Shown here one piece after another: positions 16,851 to 24,741 of a DNA stretch of 28,545 nt. The position numbers were made by a program, and so were the translations under genes. How positions within the stretch are numbered: position 1 is the first letter of the stretch; each line of letters begins with the position of its first letter. The DNA comes from Candidatus Delongbacteria bacterium (lineage in GTDB: Bacteria > UBA4055), in assembly GCA_016937995.1 (NCBI GenBank), contig JAFGVM010000009.1, forward strand, positions 1 through 28,545, given 5' to 3'. The notes beneath the pieces were generated by a model, which was given only the letters and a program-made list of their open reading frames with translations, made no database searches and was not told the origin of the DNA.

Positions 16851-17694
16851 AGTTGTAATAGATGAAAAATCAGGTGTTTGCGGGGGAGTAAGCAGAGCCA
16901 TAAGAATGATCGAGGATAAGATGAATTCAGTCGGTACTGATAATATTTATGTTAACGGTGAACTTCTTCATAACAGACTTGAAATGGAAAGACTTATGGA
17001 TTGCGGATTGAAGGTAGAAGAGGATGTGCAGAAAATTAAAGAAGGTATAATTTTCGTCAGAACACATGGCGTAGCAAAAAAAATATTGGAGAATGCGGTT
17101 CAGAATGATAATGAGGTTATTGATGCAACATGTCCCAAAGTTTCTAAATCACAGAATATAATTGAAGAATATTTCAATAAGGATTATCAGATAATTATAG
17201 TGGGAAAAGAAAATCATCCGGAAGTTCAGGGACTGCTCGGTTTTTGTAATTATGAAGGTATTTGTGTTATGAAGGAGTCAGATATCAACAGGATCGATCT
17301 TAAGAAAAGATCCCTGATCATTGCACAGACTACAGTAGCAACCAGCCTGTTCGAACGGTTTATTAATATGATCTCTGAAAAGATTAAAGATCTGGAAATA
17401 GCTATGACCATTTGTCCGTTTGTGGAGAAACGTGAGGAAGAGTTAATTCAATTTGCAAAAGAATATTCTGTCATAATTTTTATTGGCGGTAAAAACAGTT
17501 CCAATACCAAGGTAATGTTTGAAAAATTGAGTCAGTATAACGTACGTTCTTATCTTATTGAGAACAGGAACGAAATAGATTACAGCTGGTTCAGAGAAAA
17601 TGATGTGGTCGGAATTTCAGGAAGCGCATCAACTCCGATCTGGCAGATAAAAGAGATAAAAAATGTAATTGTGGAATACTTTAAAAATAAGTGA
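16840..17694 (+). CDS. ispH: 4-hydroxy-3-methylbut-2-enyl diphosphate reductase
   Basis: A 284-residue IspH, the last enzyme of the MEP isoprenoid route. It makes IPP and DMAPP with an iron-sulfur cluster. The three cluster cysteines are C14 (GVCGGV), C98 (DATCPKV) and C192 (TICPFV). HPEVQG and GGKNSSNTK are also present. The usual sequence after the third cysteine (A-T-x-x-R-Q) is changed here to PFVEKREEE, but the arginine is kept. It overlaps the end of cmk by 11 bases. Its product feeds undecaprenyl phosphate, the carrier used by the polysaccharide genes upstream, though any functional link is inference. Confidence 0.94.
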   Translation: MKIKVVIDEKSGVCGGVSRAIRMIEDKMNSVGTDNIYVNGELLHNRLEMERLMDCGLKVEEDVQKIKEGIIFVRTHGVAKKILENAVQNDNEVIDATCPKVSKSQNIIEEYFNKDYQIIIVGKENHPEVQGLLGFCNYEGICVMKESDINRIDLKKRSLIIAQTTVATSLFERFINMISEKIKDLEIAMTICPFVEKREEELIQFAKEYSVIIFIGGKNSSNTKVMFEKLSQYNVRSYLIENRNEIDYSWFRENDVVGISGSASTPIWQIKEIKNVIVEYFKNK

Positions 17695-17709
17695 TGTTTT
17701 TTGATTTGA

Positions 17710-18174
17710 TCATCTCTCGTTATTGTACCACTGCTTAATGATTTTTTCATACTTCAGAGTCTTTGAATAAGCATCCAGAATACATATTACATATCCGAGT
17801 AAAATTAGAACGAATACCTGAGTAAAATCAATGGATGTATTTTCAGCTGTTGAAAAAGGTAAAAATTCCAGAAAAAAAGATATAAGAAATATTATAAGGA
17901 AGGATAATAAGATCTGTGATGTGTCGAGAAGTATATATTTAAATCTGCCTAAGTTTAAGTATTTGGCAAATTCTCTTTTTTCAACCAGTTCAGGAGTAAA
18001 CGAGAAAGCCATTTTATCGAGTGCTTTAATACTATCAGGTTCTTCATGGTATCTGTCCAGCACATCATAGAATTTTTCTTTATGTGTAGAAATGTACTTT
18101 TTATGAGAGTGGTAATTGACCAATATCATTATCATCCAACCAAAGAGTGTCGCATAAATAAAATAAACTATCAT
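17710..18174 (-). CDS. Uncharacterised membrane protein
   Basis: I do not recognise this 154-residue protein. Two hydrophobic stretches at the N-terminus (IVYFIYATLFGWMIMILV) and two in the C-terminal half (YILLDTSQILLSFLIIFLIS and VFVLILLGYVICILDAY) suggest a small integral membrane protein with a charged loop between. The reading frame stays open further upstream only to a TTG at 18264. I prefer the ATG at 18174 because GGAAAA stands about 7 bases before it. It is convergent with ispH, 15 bases away, with no clear terminator in the gap, and divergent from the next gene. Confidence 0.55.
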   Translation of the reverse strand: MIVYFIYATLFGWMIMILVNYHSHKKYISTHKEKFYDVLDRYHEEPDSIKALDKMAFSFTPELVEKREFAKYLNLGRFKYILLDTSQILLSFLIIFLISFFLEFLPFSTAENTSIDFTQVFVLILLGYVICILDAYSKTLKYEKIIKQWYNNER

Positions 18175-18395
18175 AATATTTTCCGTTTGAGCAATACAGT
18201 AGAATACGATATTCTTTAATATCACAGTACAAAATAAAACTAAAAGTTGGATATTACAACACAAAAAGTATTAAATTATAACTTAATGTTAATTCTCACT
18301 ATCCGTATATGTATACTGAAATCAAACTTAATTTGATCCTTTATTTTTCTAGATATTTTATATATATTTTTACAAATGATGTATTGAGGGACATA

Positions 18396-19463
18396 ATGAA
18401 TAATTACAAATTTGCATTGGTCGGATGCGGCAGGATATCTGGTAAGCATATAGATGCAATTAACGAAATAGAAAATGCGTCTTTGGCTGCTGTTTGTGAT
18501 ATTGATATTTCAAAAGCTAAATTAGTTGCTGATAAAACAGGAAATATAAATTACTACCGAACTTATGATGAAATGCTTCAAAATGAAGATATTGATATCG
18601 TAAATATCTTAACACCTAGCGGAATGCATGCTGAGCACACTATTGATATAGTAAAGAAGTACAAGAAGCATATAGTAGTGGAAAAACCGATGGCCCTCAA
18701 ACTCGAGGATGCCGACGAGATGATAAAGGTCTGTGATGCGAATTCAGTTCGTTTATTCGTTGTTAAACAAAACAGATATAATTTACCCGTTCAGAAACTT
18801 CGTGAAGCTGTTGAATCAGGTAGTTTCGGTAAATTAGTGATGGGTAGTGTCAGAGTACGATGGTGCAGACCACAGGAGTATTATGACAGAGATCACTGGA
18901 GAGGTACATGGGAACTGGATGGAGGAGTCATAACCAATCAGGCTTCACATCATATAGATCTGCTTGAGTGGATGCTAGGAGAGCCGGTTTCTGTCATGGC
19001 AAAAACAAATACATATCTTGCTGATATTGAGGTTGATGATACTGCGGCGGCAATTATAAGTTTTGAGAATGGTTCAATGGGGATAGTTGAAGCTACAACG
19101 GCCACAAGACCGAAGGATCTTGAGGGTTCTTTAAGTATATTGGGAGAGAATGGTTCTGTTGTTATAGGTGGTTTTGCTGTAAATAAAATGGAAACGTGGA
19201 ATTTTAAGGGATTATCAGAAACAGAGAGTAACTCTATCATCGAAAAATATGGTGAGATGCCGCCTAATGTATATGGATTCGGGCATCAGAGATATTTAGA
19301 ACATGTAATTGATTGTATTGAAAATAATAAGCAAGCACTGGTTGATGGTTTTGAAGGTAGAAAATCTCTTGAACTTATAAATGCAATGTATGAATCCGCT
19401 GAAACAGGTAAAGAAGTATTTCTGAGATTTCATCCTCATAAGTCCAAATTAGGAAAAAGATGA
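18396..19463 (+). CDS. Gfo/Idh/MocA dehydrogenase, second WbpB/WlbA-like paralogue
   Basis: About 355 residues, with the dinucleotide loop VGCGRIS and EKP at 96-98. HWRGTWELDGG, NQASHHIDLLEW and VYGFGHQRYLEH parallel the protein encoded at 2366-3397, with roughly half the residues identical by eye. The likely reaction is oxidation at C3 of a UDP-HexNAc uronic acid. I start it at the ATG of 18396, which has a GAGGG ribosome site 7 bases upstream. The open frame before that encodes an unrelated hydrophobic stretch. It stands alone, 39 bases before yggS, away from the main polysaccharide locus and with no aminotransferase beside it. It may be a duplicate with a separate substrate. Confidence 0.85.
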   Translation: MNNYKFALVGCGRISGKHIDAINEIENASLAAVCDIDISKAKLVADKTGNINYYRTYDEMLQNEDIDIVNILTPSGMHAEHTIDIVKKYKKHIVVEKPMALKLEDADEMIKVCDANSVRLFVVKQNRYNLPVQKLREAVESGSFGKLVMGSVRVRWCRPQEYYDRDHWRGTWELDGGVITNQASHHIDLLEWMLGEPVSVMAKTNTYLADIEVDDTAAAIISFENGSMGIVEATTATRPKDLEGSLSILGENGSVVIGGFAVNKMETWNFKGLSETESNSIIEKYGEMPPNVYGFGHQRYLEHVIDCIENNKQALVDGFEGRKSLELINAMYESAETGKEVFLRFHPHKSKLGKR

Positions 19464-19502
19464 AGATCGTGAATTTTATATAAATAAACTGAGTTGACGA
19501 TA

Positions 19503-20204
19503 ATGCTTGAAGAAAATATTAAAACTGTACGGAAAAGGATAAGTAAAGCCTGTAAGAAAATAGGAAGGAATGTTTCGGATATTACTCTGGTGGCTGTATC
19601 AAAAACTTTTCCTGTAAAAGAAAATCTATATGCTTATGAATCCGGCCAGTTCGTTTTCGGAGAAAATAAGATAAGGGATCTGGTCTTGAAAAGTGAGCTT
19701 TTTATTGAGTCGAAATTTGATGAAGTAAAATGGCATATGATAGGTCACTTACAATCAAATAAAGCTAAACATGTGGTAGAGCATGTTGATCTGTTCCATT
19801 GTCTTGATTCTTTAAAATTAGCGAAAAAATTGAATGAATACAGTAAAAAACTTGATAAAGTACTTGAAGTGCTTATTCAAATAAATTCGAGCAGAGAAGA
19901 AAGTAAATCAGGGTTATTACCTGAAGAGCTGACAGATTTCATATTTTCGCTTAAAGGACTTGATAATATAAAAGTAACCGGATTAATGTCAATAGGTATG
20001 TATAATGTAGATCCTGAGGATTCCAGGGATGAATTCAAATTTATGAAAGGATTGTTTGACAGAACAAAAAGTTTGAAATTACCTTCAAATTGTGAAATGA
20101 TCCATCTTTCCATGGGTATGAGCAATGATCTTGAAGTTGCAATAGAAGAAGGAGCGGATATTGTTAGAGTAGGAACAGACATCTTTGGAAAGAGAAAAGT
20201 ATGA
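19503..20204 (+). CDS. yggS: YggS family pyridoxal-phosphate homeostasis protein
   Basis: About 233 residues with the fold-type III PLP barrel of YggS/YlmE/PROSC. The PLP lysine is K34 in VAVSKTFP. WHMIGHLQSNKAK and HLSMGMSNDLE, then VRVGTDIFG, are the family signatures. It buffers PLP and has no known enzymatic activity. I choose the ATG at 19503. The frame also allows a TTG at 19494, but the family normally starts close to this ATG. It overlaps yggT by four bases (ATGA). The order yggS-yggT-divIVA mirrors the ylm-divIVA division neighbourhood of Gram-positive bacteria. Confidence 0.93.
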   Translation: MLEENIKTVRKRISKACKKIGRNVSDITLVAVSKTFPVKENLYAYESGQFVFGENKIRDLVLKSELFIESKFDEVKWHMIGHLQSNKAKHVVEHVDLFHCLDSLKLAKKLNEYSKKLDKVLEVLIQINSSREESKSGLLPEELTDFIFSLKGLDNIKVTGLMSIGMYNVDPEDSRDEFKFMKGLFDRTKSLKLPSNCEMIHLSMGMSNDLEVAIEEGADIVRVGTDIFGKRKV

Positions 20205-20743
20205 TATTCGAATTTTTTTATACGCTTTTGCTGATCTTAATATTTGCAAGAATAATTATGCCGTTCTTTGGTATGAACCACGGTCCGTTATATGATAATA
20301 TATATTTTTACACAGAGAAAATACTGGCACCGATCAGGAAAAGGTTACCAAGATCGGCCGTGGACTGGTCACCTTTTGTTGCACTAATAATTCTAAATAT
20401 GATCATGACCTTCTTTATACCAGCTGTGACCCTTGCAGTTCAGGGTAATTTTAGAGGGGTGCTGTATTTAACAATAGCAACGGTGTTGTCACTATTATCT
20501 TCGATACTTTCTTTTTTCCTTATTATTTTTATCGTAAAAATAGTAAATGATCATGTGAACGGCCAATATTCAGGCTTGACTTATTTTATCAATTCATTAA
20601 CATACAAACCTATCGTAATGGTGAAGCAATACATGCCGGATAACGTCAAAAAATATACCGTATGGGTAATATTAGCTACGATAATTATTTTAAAAATGTT
20701 AATTGCCAGATCAATAGATAACTTTTTAATTTATTTTCAATAG
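20201..20743 (+). CDS. YggT family membrane protein
   Basis: A 180-residue integral membrane protein with four or five hydrophobic segments in two YGGT-like repeats. The first repeat contains YTEKILAPIRKRLPRS and DWSPFVALIIL, the diagnostic pattern of the family. The second is more diverged. YggT/YlmG proteins are linked to cell division and membrane organisation, though the molecular role is unsettled. Its ATGA overlap with yggS implies translational coupling, and divIVA follows after 32 bases. Confidence 0.88.
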   Translation: MIFEFFYTLLLILIFARIIMPFFGMNHGPLYDNIYFYTEKILAPIRKRLPRSAVDWSPFVALIILNMIMTFFIPAVTLAVQGNFRGVLYLTIATVLSLLSSILSFFLIIFIVKIVNDHVNGQYSGLTYFINSLTYKPIVMVKQYMPDNVKKYTVWVILATIIILKMLIARSIDNFLIYFQ

Positions 20744-20775
20744 ATCTTTATCATTTTCACTCAAAGGATAATAAA

Positions 20776-21282
20776 ATGGCTTTAAAAAGAGAAAAAATAA
20801 CTTCAAAACAATTTGGTAAAACTTTTAACGGTTATGATAAGATAGAGGTTCAGGCATTCCTAGAATGGATCGCTGATGAATATGACTCTCTCAGATTAAG
20901 TAATATCCAGTTGGAAGCCAAGATAAAAGAGTATGAAGCTGATTTTAAAAAATATGAAAAAGAAAAGGAAGAATTTAAACATGATCAGATCAATGCTAAA
21001 AAGGATATTGACAGATTAAAAAGAGAAACTGCTAAAGAGTGTGATATAGCTAAAAGTGAAGCAAAATTAAACGCACAGAATGTTCTGAAAGATGCTTATA
21101 CCCAAACAAAAGAACTGAAAAATGATATAGATAAATTAAATAAGATAAAACAATCGTTCATAAGAAGATATCAGACACTGTTAAGAGATCAACTTGATAC
21201 ATTGAAAGTATTCCAGAGAGAATTTGTCCCTGAGGATGATTCTGTGAAGATAACTTCTAAACCTACATCAAAGAAAAATTAA
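20776..21282 (+). CDS. DivIVA domain protein
   Basis: A 168-residue protein. The N-terminal DivIVA domain (about residues 7-45) shows ITSKQFGKTFNGYDKIEVQA, the membrane-sensing motif of the family. A long charged coiled coil follows (about 45-150). DivIVA proteins bind curved membranes and recruit division or polar factors. An AAAGGA ribosome site precedes the ATG. Its place after yggS and yggT matches the ylm-divIVA cluster. Finding the set in a diderm genome (Wzi and lipoprotein genes are nearby) is less usual than in Gram-positive bacteria. Confidence 0.9.
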   Translation: MALKREKITSKQFGKTFNGYDKIEVQAFLEWIADEYDSLRLSNIQLEAKIKEYEADFKKYEKEKEEFKHDQINAKKDIDRLKRETAKECDIAKSEAKLNAQNVLKDAYTQTKELKNDIDKLNKIKQSFIRRYQTLLRDQLDTLKVFQREFVPEDDSVKITSKPTSKKN

Positions 21283-21286
21283 TTTT

Positions 21287-21910
21287 ATGCAAGATATTTC
21301 AGAGATCAGAACATTATCAAAAAAGTTGACCGATACGATCAAAATTACTCCTGTAACAATTAATATTATTTCAACAGGCTGGATCGATAGAACTTCTGAT
21401 CTGGCTGCAGTTGATTTTCAGCTGGATAGTTGTGTGAATCATAACTTATTTTTTAACGGAGTAACAAAGGAACTTTTTATTCATTGGGATCACATTAAGA
21501 TTGATAACGATCTTAAAGGATTTTTTAAAAAATTGATAAGAATATTGAAAATTTCAGGGACAGAGAAAATTCGTACTTTTGATGAGTGTTATTCTATTAA
21601 TATTTCAGATGAGCTGGTGGAGATAAAAGATCATATAAATTTTACTTCTGATAATCCTTTGATGGGTAGGAATTCTGAGGAGATCGGTACAAGATTCCCT
21701 GATATGAGTCAGGCTTATCTGATTGAAGATAAGAATCTTCGAAAAGTTATTCTGGCAGGTGTTGATGACATTGATGTTTCTCATAGAACGATGGAACTAA
21801 TCAAGCATAGTGATGCTGAGGTGTATAATTTTTCAGTTTTCTGGATGAATATTTTATCAGTTCATGCTTCGATCTTATTTTCTGCAGTTTGTAAAGTTAG
21901 ATCCCGATAA
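21287..21910 (+). CDS. Degenerate purine-nucleoside-phosphorylase-like protein
   Basis: A 207-residue protein recognisable from DHINFTSDNPLMGRNSEE then RFPDMSQAY, which matches the conserved centre of class I purine nucleoside phosphorylases. The rest has lost the catalytic residues. The N-terminal GSGLG phosphate loop reads STGWI. The QGRFHxYEG segment is replaced by IHWDHIKID, and the NAAGG loop by a stretch reading FDECYSIN. It is also much shorter than the usual 270 residues. The frame is unbroken, so this is a diverged protein and not a simple frameshift. It lies 4 bases after divIVA with no clear ribosome site, which suggests translational coupling. Its role is unknown; a non-catalytic nucleoside-binding or scaffold role is possible. 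Confidence 0.7.
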   Translation: MQDISEIRTLSKKLTDTIKITPVTINIISTGWIDRTSDLAAVDFQLDSCVNHNLFFNGVTKELFIHWDHIKIDNDLKGFFKKLIRILKISGTEKIRTFDECYSINISDELVEIKDHINFTSDNPLMGRNSEEIGTRFPDMSQAYLIEDKNLRKVILAGVDDIDVSHRTMELIKHSDAEVYNFSVFWMNILSVHASILFSAVCKVRSR

Positions 21911-22015
21911 AAAAAATATATGTAAATATTAGATTTTATTTGCTTTTAAAGTTTAAAATATTATCTTCTAACGACCTTATGATACAAGGAAAAAATTAAT
22001 ATAAAAGGGGGCAAT

Positions 22016-23218
22016 ATGCTTAGCTCAAAAGAGATAATGGAACTGGACAACAAGTATGGTGCACACAATTATCATCCTCTCCCAGTTGTAATATCAGAAG
22101 CGGAAGGTGTAATGGTAAAAGATCCTGAAGGAAAAATTTATTACGATTTTCTTTCTGCTTATTCAGCTGTAAACCAGGGACACAGAAATCCAAAGATCAT
22201 CAATGCATTGATCGAACAGGCTGGAAAATGTACATTAACCTCAAGAGCATTCCATAATGATGTTATGGGAAAATTCCTGAAAAAACTTTGTGAATTCACA
22301 GGTTATGAAATGGCATTGCCAATGAATACCGGTGCTGAAGCAGTTGAAACTGCTATTAAACTTGCAAGAAGATGGGGCGCAGAGGAAAAAGGTATCGAGA
22401 ACGGAATGCAGGAAATTATTGTTGCAGAAGAGAACTTTCACGGTAGAACTACAACAATTATTTCTTTCTCAACTGATCCTGATGCAAGGATAAATTACGG
22501 TCCATATACACCGGGATTTAAGATAGTTAAGTATAACGATGCCCAGGCTATCGAAGATGCGATAACTCCTAACACTTGTGCTGTTCTTTTAGAACCTATT
22601 CAGGGTGAAGCAGGTGTTTATGTACCTGATGCAGGATATTTGAAAGAGGTAAGAGAGATTTGTACTAAGAATAATGTTCTTTTCATAGCTGATGAAGTTC
22701 AGACAGGTTTCTTGAGGACCGGTGAAAGATTTGCTGTAAATCATGAGAATGTAAGACCTGACGTAATGACACTTGGCAAAGCACTAGGTGGAGGAGTTAT
22801 TCCTGTATCAGCTGTTGTCGCAGATAAAAAATTCATGCATGTATTTACACCGGGTACACACGGATCTACTTTCGGGGGATATCCTATAGCTGCTGCAGTA
22901 GGTATTGCTGCTCTTGAAGTACTTGAAGATGAAGACCTGAAGAAGAGTGTTCAGGATCTTGGTGAGTTCTTCAGAGCTGAACTTAAGAAGATCAACTGTG
23001 ATAAGATAGTTCAGGTCAGAGGAAAAGGTCTTTTAAATGCTGTTGTATTTGAAGACGGATTTGAGGCATGGGATGTCTGTATTGCCCTTAGAGATGCTGG
23101 TTTACTTGCAAAACAGACTCATGGTAATATCATCAGATTTGCACCACCGTTGGTTATTACTAAAGATGAAGTTGTAAAAGCTCTTGCAATTATAAAGAGC
23201 GTATTCGAAAAGTTTTAA
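22016..23218 (+). CDS. rocD: Ornithine--oxo-acid aminotransferase
   Basis: A 400-residue class III PLP aminotransferase. It transfers the delta-amino group of ornithine to 2-oxoglutarate, giving glutamate semialdehyde. KYGAHNYHPLPVVISEAEG at the N-terminus, MNTGAEAVETAIKLARRWG, FHGRTTTIISFSTDP, EPIQGEAGVYVPD and the PLP lysine K255 in LGKALGGG are characteristic of RocD/OAT. HGSTFGGYP is also present. A purine-rich AAAAGGGGG site precedes the ATG. It is a single-gene unit ending in the terminator at 23273-23308. Confidence 0.95.
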   Translation: MLSSKEIMELDNKYGAHNYHPLPVVISEAEGVMVKDPEGKIYYDFLSAYSAVNQGHRNPKIINALIEQAGKCTLTSRAFHNDVMGKFLKKLCEFTGYEMALPMNTGAEAVETAIKLARRWGAEEKGIENGMQEIIVAEENFHGRTTTIISFSTDPDARINYGPYTPGFKIVKYNDAQAIEDAITPNTCAVLLEPIQGEAGVYVPDAGYLKEVREICTKNNVLFIADEVQTGFLRTGERFAVNHENVRPDVMTLGKALGGGVIPVSAVVADKKFMHVFTPGTHGSTFGGYPIAAAVGIAALEVLEDEDLKKSVQDLGEFFRAELKKINCDKIVQVRGKGLLNAVVFEDGFEAWDVCIALRDAGLLAKQTHGNIIRFAPPLVITKDEVVKALAIIKSVFEKF

Positions 23219-23227
23219 GGATCTGTC

Positions 23228-23308
23228 ATTACCGGAAAATACACCGGTGATCCAGGTGGTTCAAATAGCAATGTAGGGGACGATTTCTTTTCGTCTCCTT
23301 TTTATTTT
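23228..23308 (+). terminator. Intrinsic terminator after rocD
   Basis: AGGGGACGA (23275-23283) pairs with TCGTCTCCT (23291-23299) around a 7-base loop, with one G-U pair. It is followed directly by the T-rich tail TTTTTATTTT. A separate smaller hairpin, ATTACCGG/CCGGTGAT (23228-23251), lies just past the stop codon. The main stem starts with GTAGGGG, a sequence that also opens the hairpins at 3412 and 28273. Confidence 0.85.
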
Positions 23309-23354
23309 AAAACGATTATATTTACTGCAATTATAACAAAATATGGATTGAAAT

Positions 23355-23723
23355 ATGAAAGCTTTATCTACGATCGGTCTGCTTATACTGTCAAATTCTT
23401 TTATGACTTTGGCGTGGTACGGACATTTAAAATTTGCTGAATGGAAATGGTTCAGTAAACTCAGTCTGGTCTCGATCGTTCTTTTAAGCTGGGGAATAGC
23501 TTTATTCGAATACGCTTTTCAGGTACCCGCAAACAGGATAGGATTTTCAAGTAACGGCGGACCTTTTTCCCTGGTTCAGCTAAAGGTAATACAGGAAGTC
23601 ATTACGCTGATCGTTTTTTCAGTATTTACACTGATAGCTTTCAAAGATGAGACTTTAAGAATTAATCATCTTATAGGGTTTATTTTTCTTATTCTGGCGG
23701 TCTATTTTATTTTTAAGAAGTGA
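23355..23723 (+). CDS. DMT family membrane protein (DUF486)
   Basis: A 122-residue membrane protein with four predicted helices (about residues 4-23, 33-52, 77-98 and 103-120). SNSFMTLAWYGHLKF at the N-terminus and FEYAFQVPANRIG in the middle are typical of DUF486. This small family is related to the drug/metabolite transporters and its substrate is unknown. The ribosome site is weak. It stands alone after the rocD terminator and faces the minus-strand gene pair. Confidence 0.85.
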   Translation: MKALSTIGLLILSNSFMTLAWYGHLKFAEWKWFSKLSLVSIVLLSWGIALFEYAFQVPANRIGFSSNGGPFSLVQLKVIQEVITLIVFSVFTLIAFKDETLRINHLIGFIFLILAVYFIFKK

Positions 23724-23735
23724 GAAGAGTAGGTG

Positions 23736-23787
23736 GTCCCACAGGTTAAACATGTGGTTATGAGGGTTATATCCCGTAGGATAAGTT
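23736..23787. repeat. CCACAGG-type palindromic repeat, copy A (decayed)
   Basis: The motif runs from gtcccacagg through atgtggttat and gttatatcccgtaggataag. It matches copy B at 24851-24903 over most of its length. The first palindrome has lost some pairing (ACAGG against CATGT), and one base is missing between the second pair of arms. It lies 20 bases downstream of the winged-helix gene stop codon. Confidence 0.7.
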
Positions 23788-23807
23788 ATAACCTCTGATT
23801 TCTAACT

Positions 23808-24110
23808 TTACCGCCCCAGCATTTTCTCAAGTCTTTCCACATATTTCTCGAAAGCTTCTTTGCCTTTATCGGTAAGCTTGTATTTAGTATTCGGTTTCCT
23901 GTCAAGAAATGTCTTTTCTGCTGACAGATAACCGGCATCCTCGATCTTTTTCAGATGAACACTAAGATTCCCGTCGGTCGCTTTGAGATTATCCTTCAGG
24001 AAATTAAAATCAGCTTCATCCACACTGAGCAGAACTGACATGATAGCAAGTCTTATCCTTGAATGGATAATATCATCAAGCTGTTTATAATCAAATTCCG
24101 AGTCGGTCAT
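23808..24110 (-). CDS. Winged-helix transcriptional regulator (HTH_34 type)
   Basis: A 100-residue DNA-binding protein. LDDIIHSRIRLAIMSVLLS starts the domain. The recognition region is LKATDGNLSVHLKKIEDAGY, followed by a wing with DRKPNTKYKLTDKG. It resembles the short winged-helix (ArsR/MarR-like) proteins often paired with a membrane protein. It starts one base after the stop codon of the membrane-protein gene upstream, with an AAAGGAG site 7 bases before the ATG, so the two are in one operon. The pair may form an autoregulated unit. Confidence 0.85.
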   Translation of the reverse strand: MTDSEFDYKQLDDIIHSRIRLAIMSVLLSVDEADFNFLKDNLKATDGNLSVHLKKIEDAGYLSAEKTFLDRKPNTKYKLTDKGKEAFEKYVERLEKMLGR

Positions 24111-24111
24111 A

Positions 24112-24735
24112 TTACGACTCCTTTGATCTTCTGTAGAATCTGATTCCGGGAAGTATCTGGAATAAAATCGTCATTAAGGCAAAAACCAGGAATGTATTAT
24201 AGCTTTTCATATAGAAAAGGATTATTCCACCTGTCCACCATCCGTAAGCTAATCTGGAGGTAAATTTGCATTCATTGATATAACCTGTAACATAATACGC
24301 AGCTCCGAGTATCAGAGAGATAATCGGTGCGATCGCCATTGAATTTATTATATATGAATATGGTACCAGGTCAGAAACTTCTCTTTTGAACTGAATACTG
24401 CAGACTAAAGCTATGATAGTCATAATAATCCCAGATGCTCTCCAAACTGCATTCTGGATCTTAAGCGCGAAAGTTTCAGGCCTATTATTCTTTTTTACAT
24501 TTCTTGTTTTAAGAAAAGTATAAGTCCATCCTGCGGCTAAAAGTATACCCCATATGTATAGTGCATAATCCCAGTTATGATAAATACCGCTGAAGTAATT
24601 TACCATTATACCGATCACAACAAGACTTCCCCAAATAACTCCTGAAAGTCCGCTGTCATTTACTTTTCTTCTACTGTCACTGATTATATTTTTGATAAAC
24701 TCGAGTTCGAGTTCTGCTTTGTTTTTATCTTCCAT
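24112..24735 (-). CDS. Six-helix membrane protein encoded with the winged-helix regulator
   Basis: About 207 residues, with roughly six membrane helices (for example SGVIWGSLVVIGIMVNYF, ASGIIMTIIALVCSIQF and AIAPIISLILGAAYYVTGYI) and a charged N-terminal tail. I do not know its function. Two ATGs are possible. The upstream one (24741) touches the GAGGGAG ribosome site, while the ATG at 24735 sits at the proper distance of about 6 bases, so I choose the latter. It ends one base before the regulator start. Membrane proteins paired with such regulators recur in this kind of genome, possibly as sensors or effectors. Confidence 0.65.
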   Translation of the reverse strand: MEDKNKAELELEFIKNIISDSRRKVNDSGLSGVIWGSLVVIGIMVNYFSGIYHNWDYALYIWGILLAAGWTYTFLKTRNVKKNNRPETFALKIQNAVWRASGIIMTIIALVCSIQFKREVSDLVPYSYIINSMAIAPIISLILGAAYYVTGYINECKFTSRLAYGWWTGGIILFYMKSYNTFLVFALMTILFQILPGIRFYRRSKES

Positions 24736-24741
24736 TTTCAT

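Noticed and set aside
18309-18395. Longer N-terminus for the second WbpB-like protein
   Set aside because: The 29 extra residues are hydrophobic and unlike the family, and a good GAGGG site marks the ATG at 18396.
21287-21910. Frameshifted PNP pseudogene
   Set aside because: The frame is continuous over 207 codons and similarity to the PNP centre and C-terminal half stays in the same frame, so there is no sign of a frameshift.
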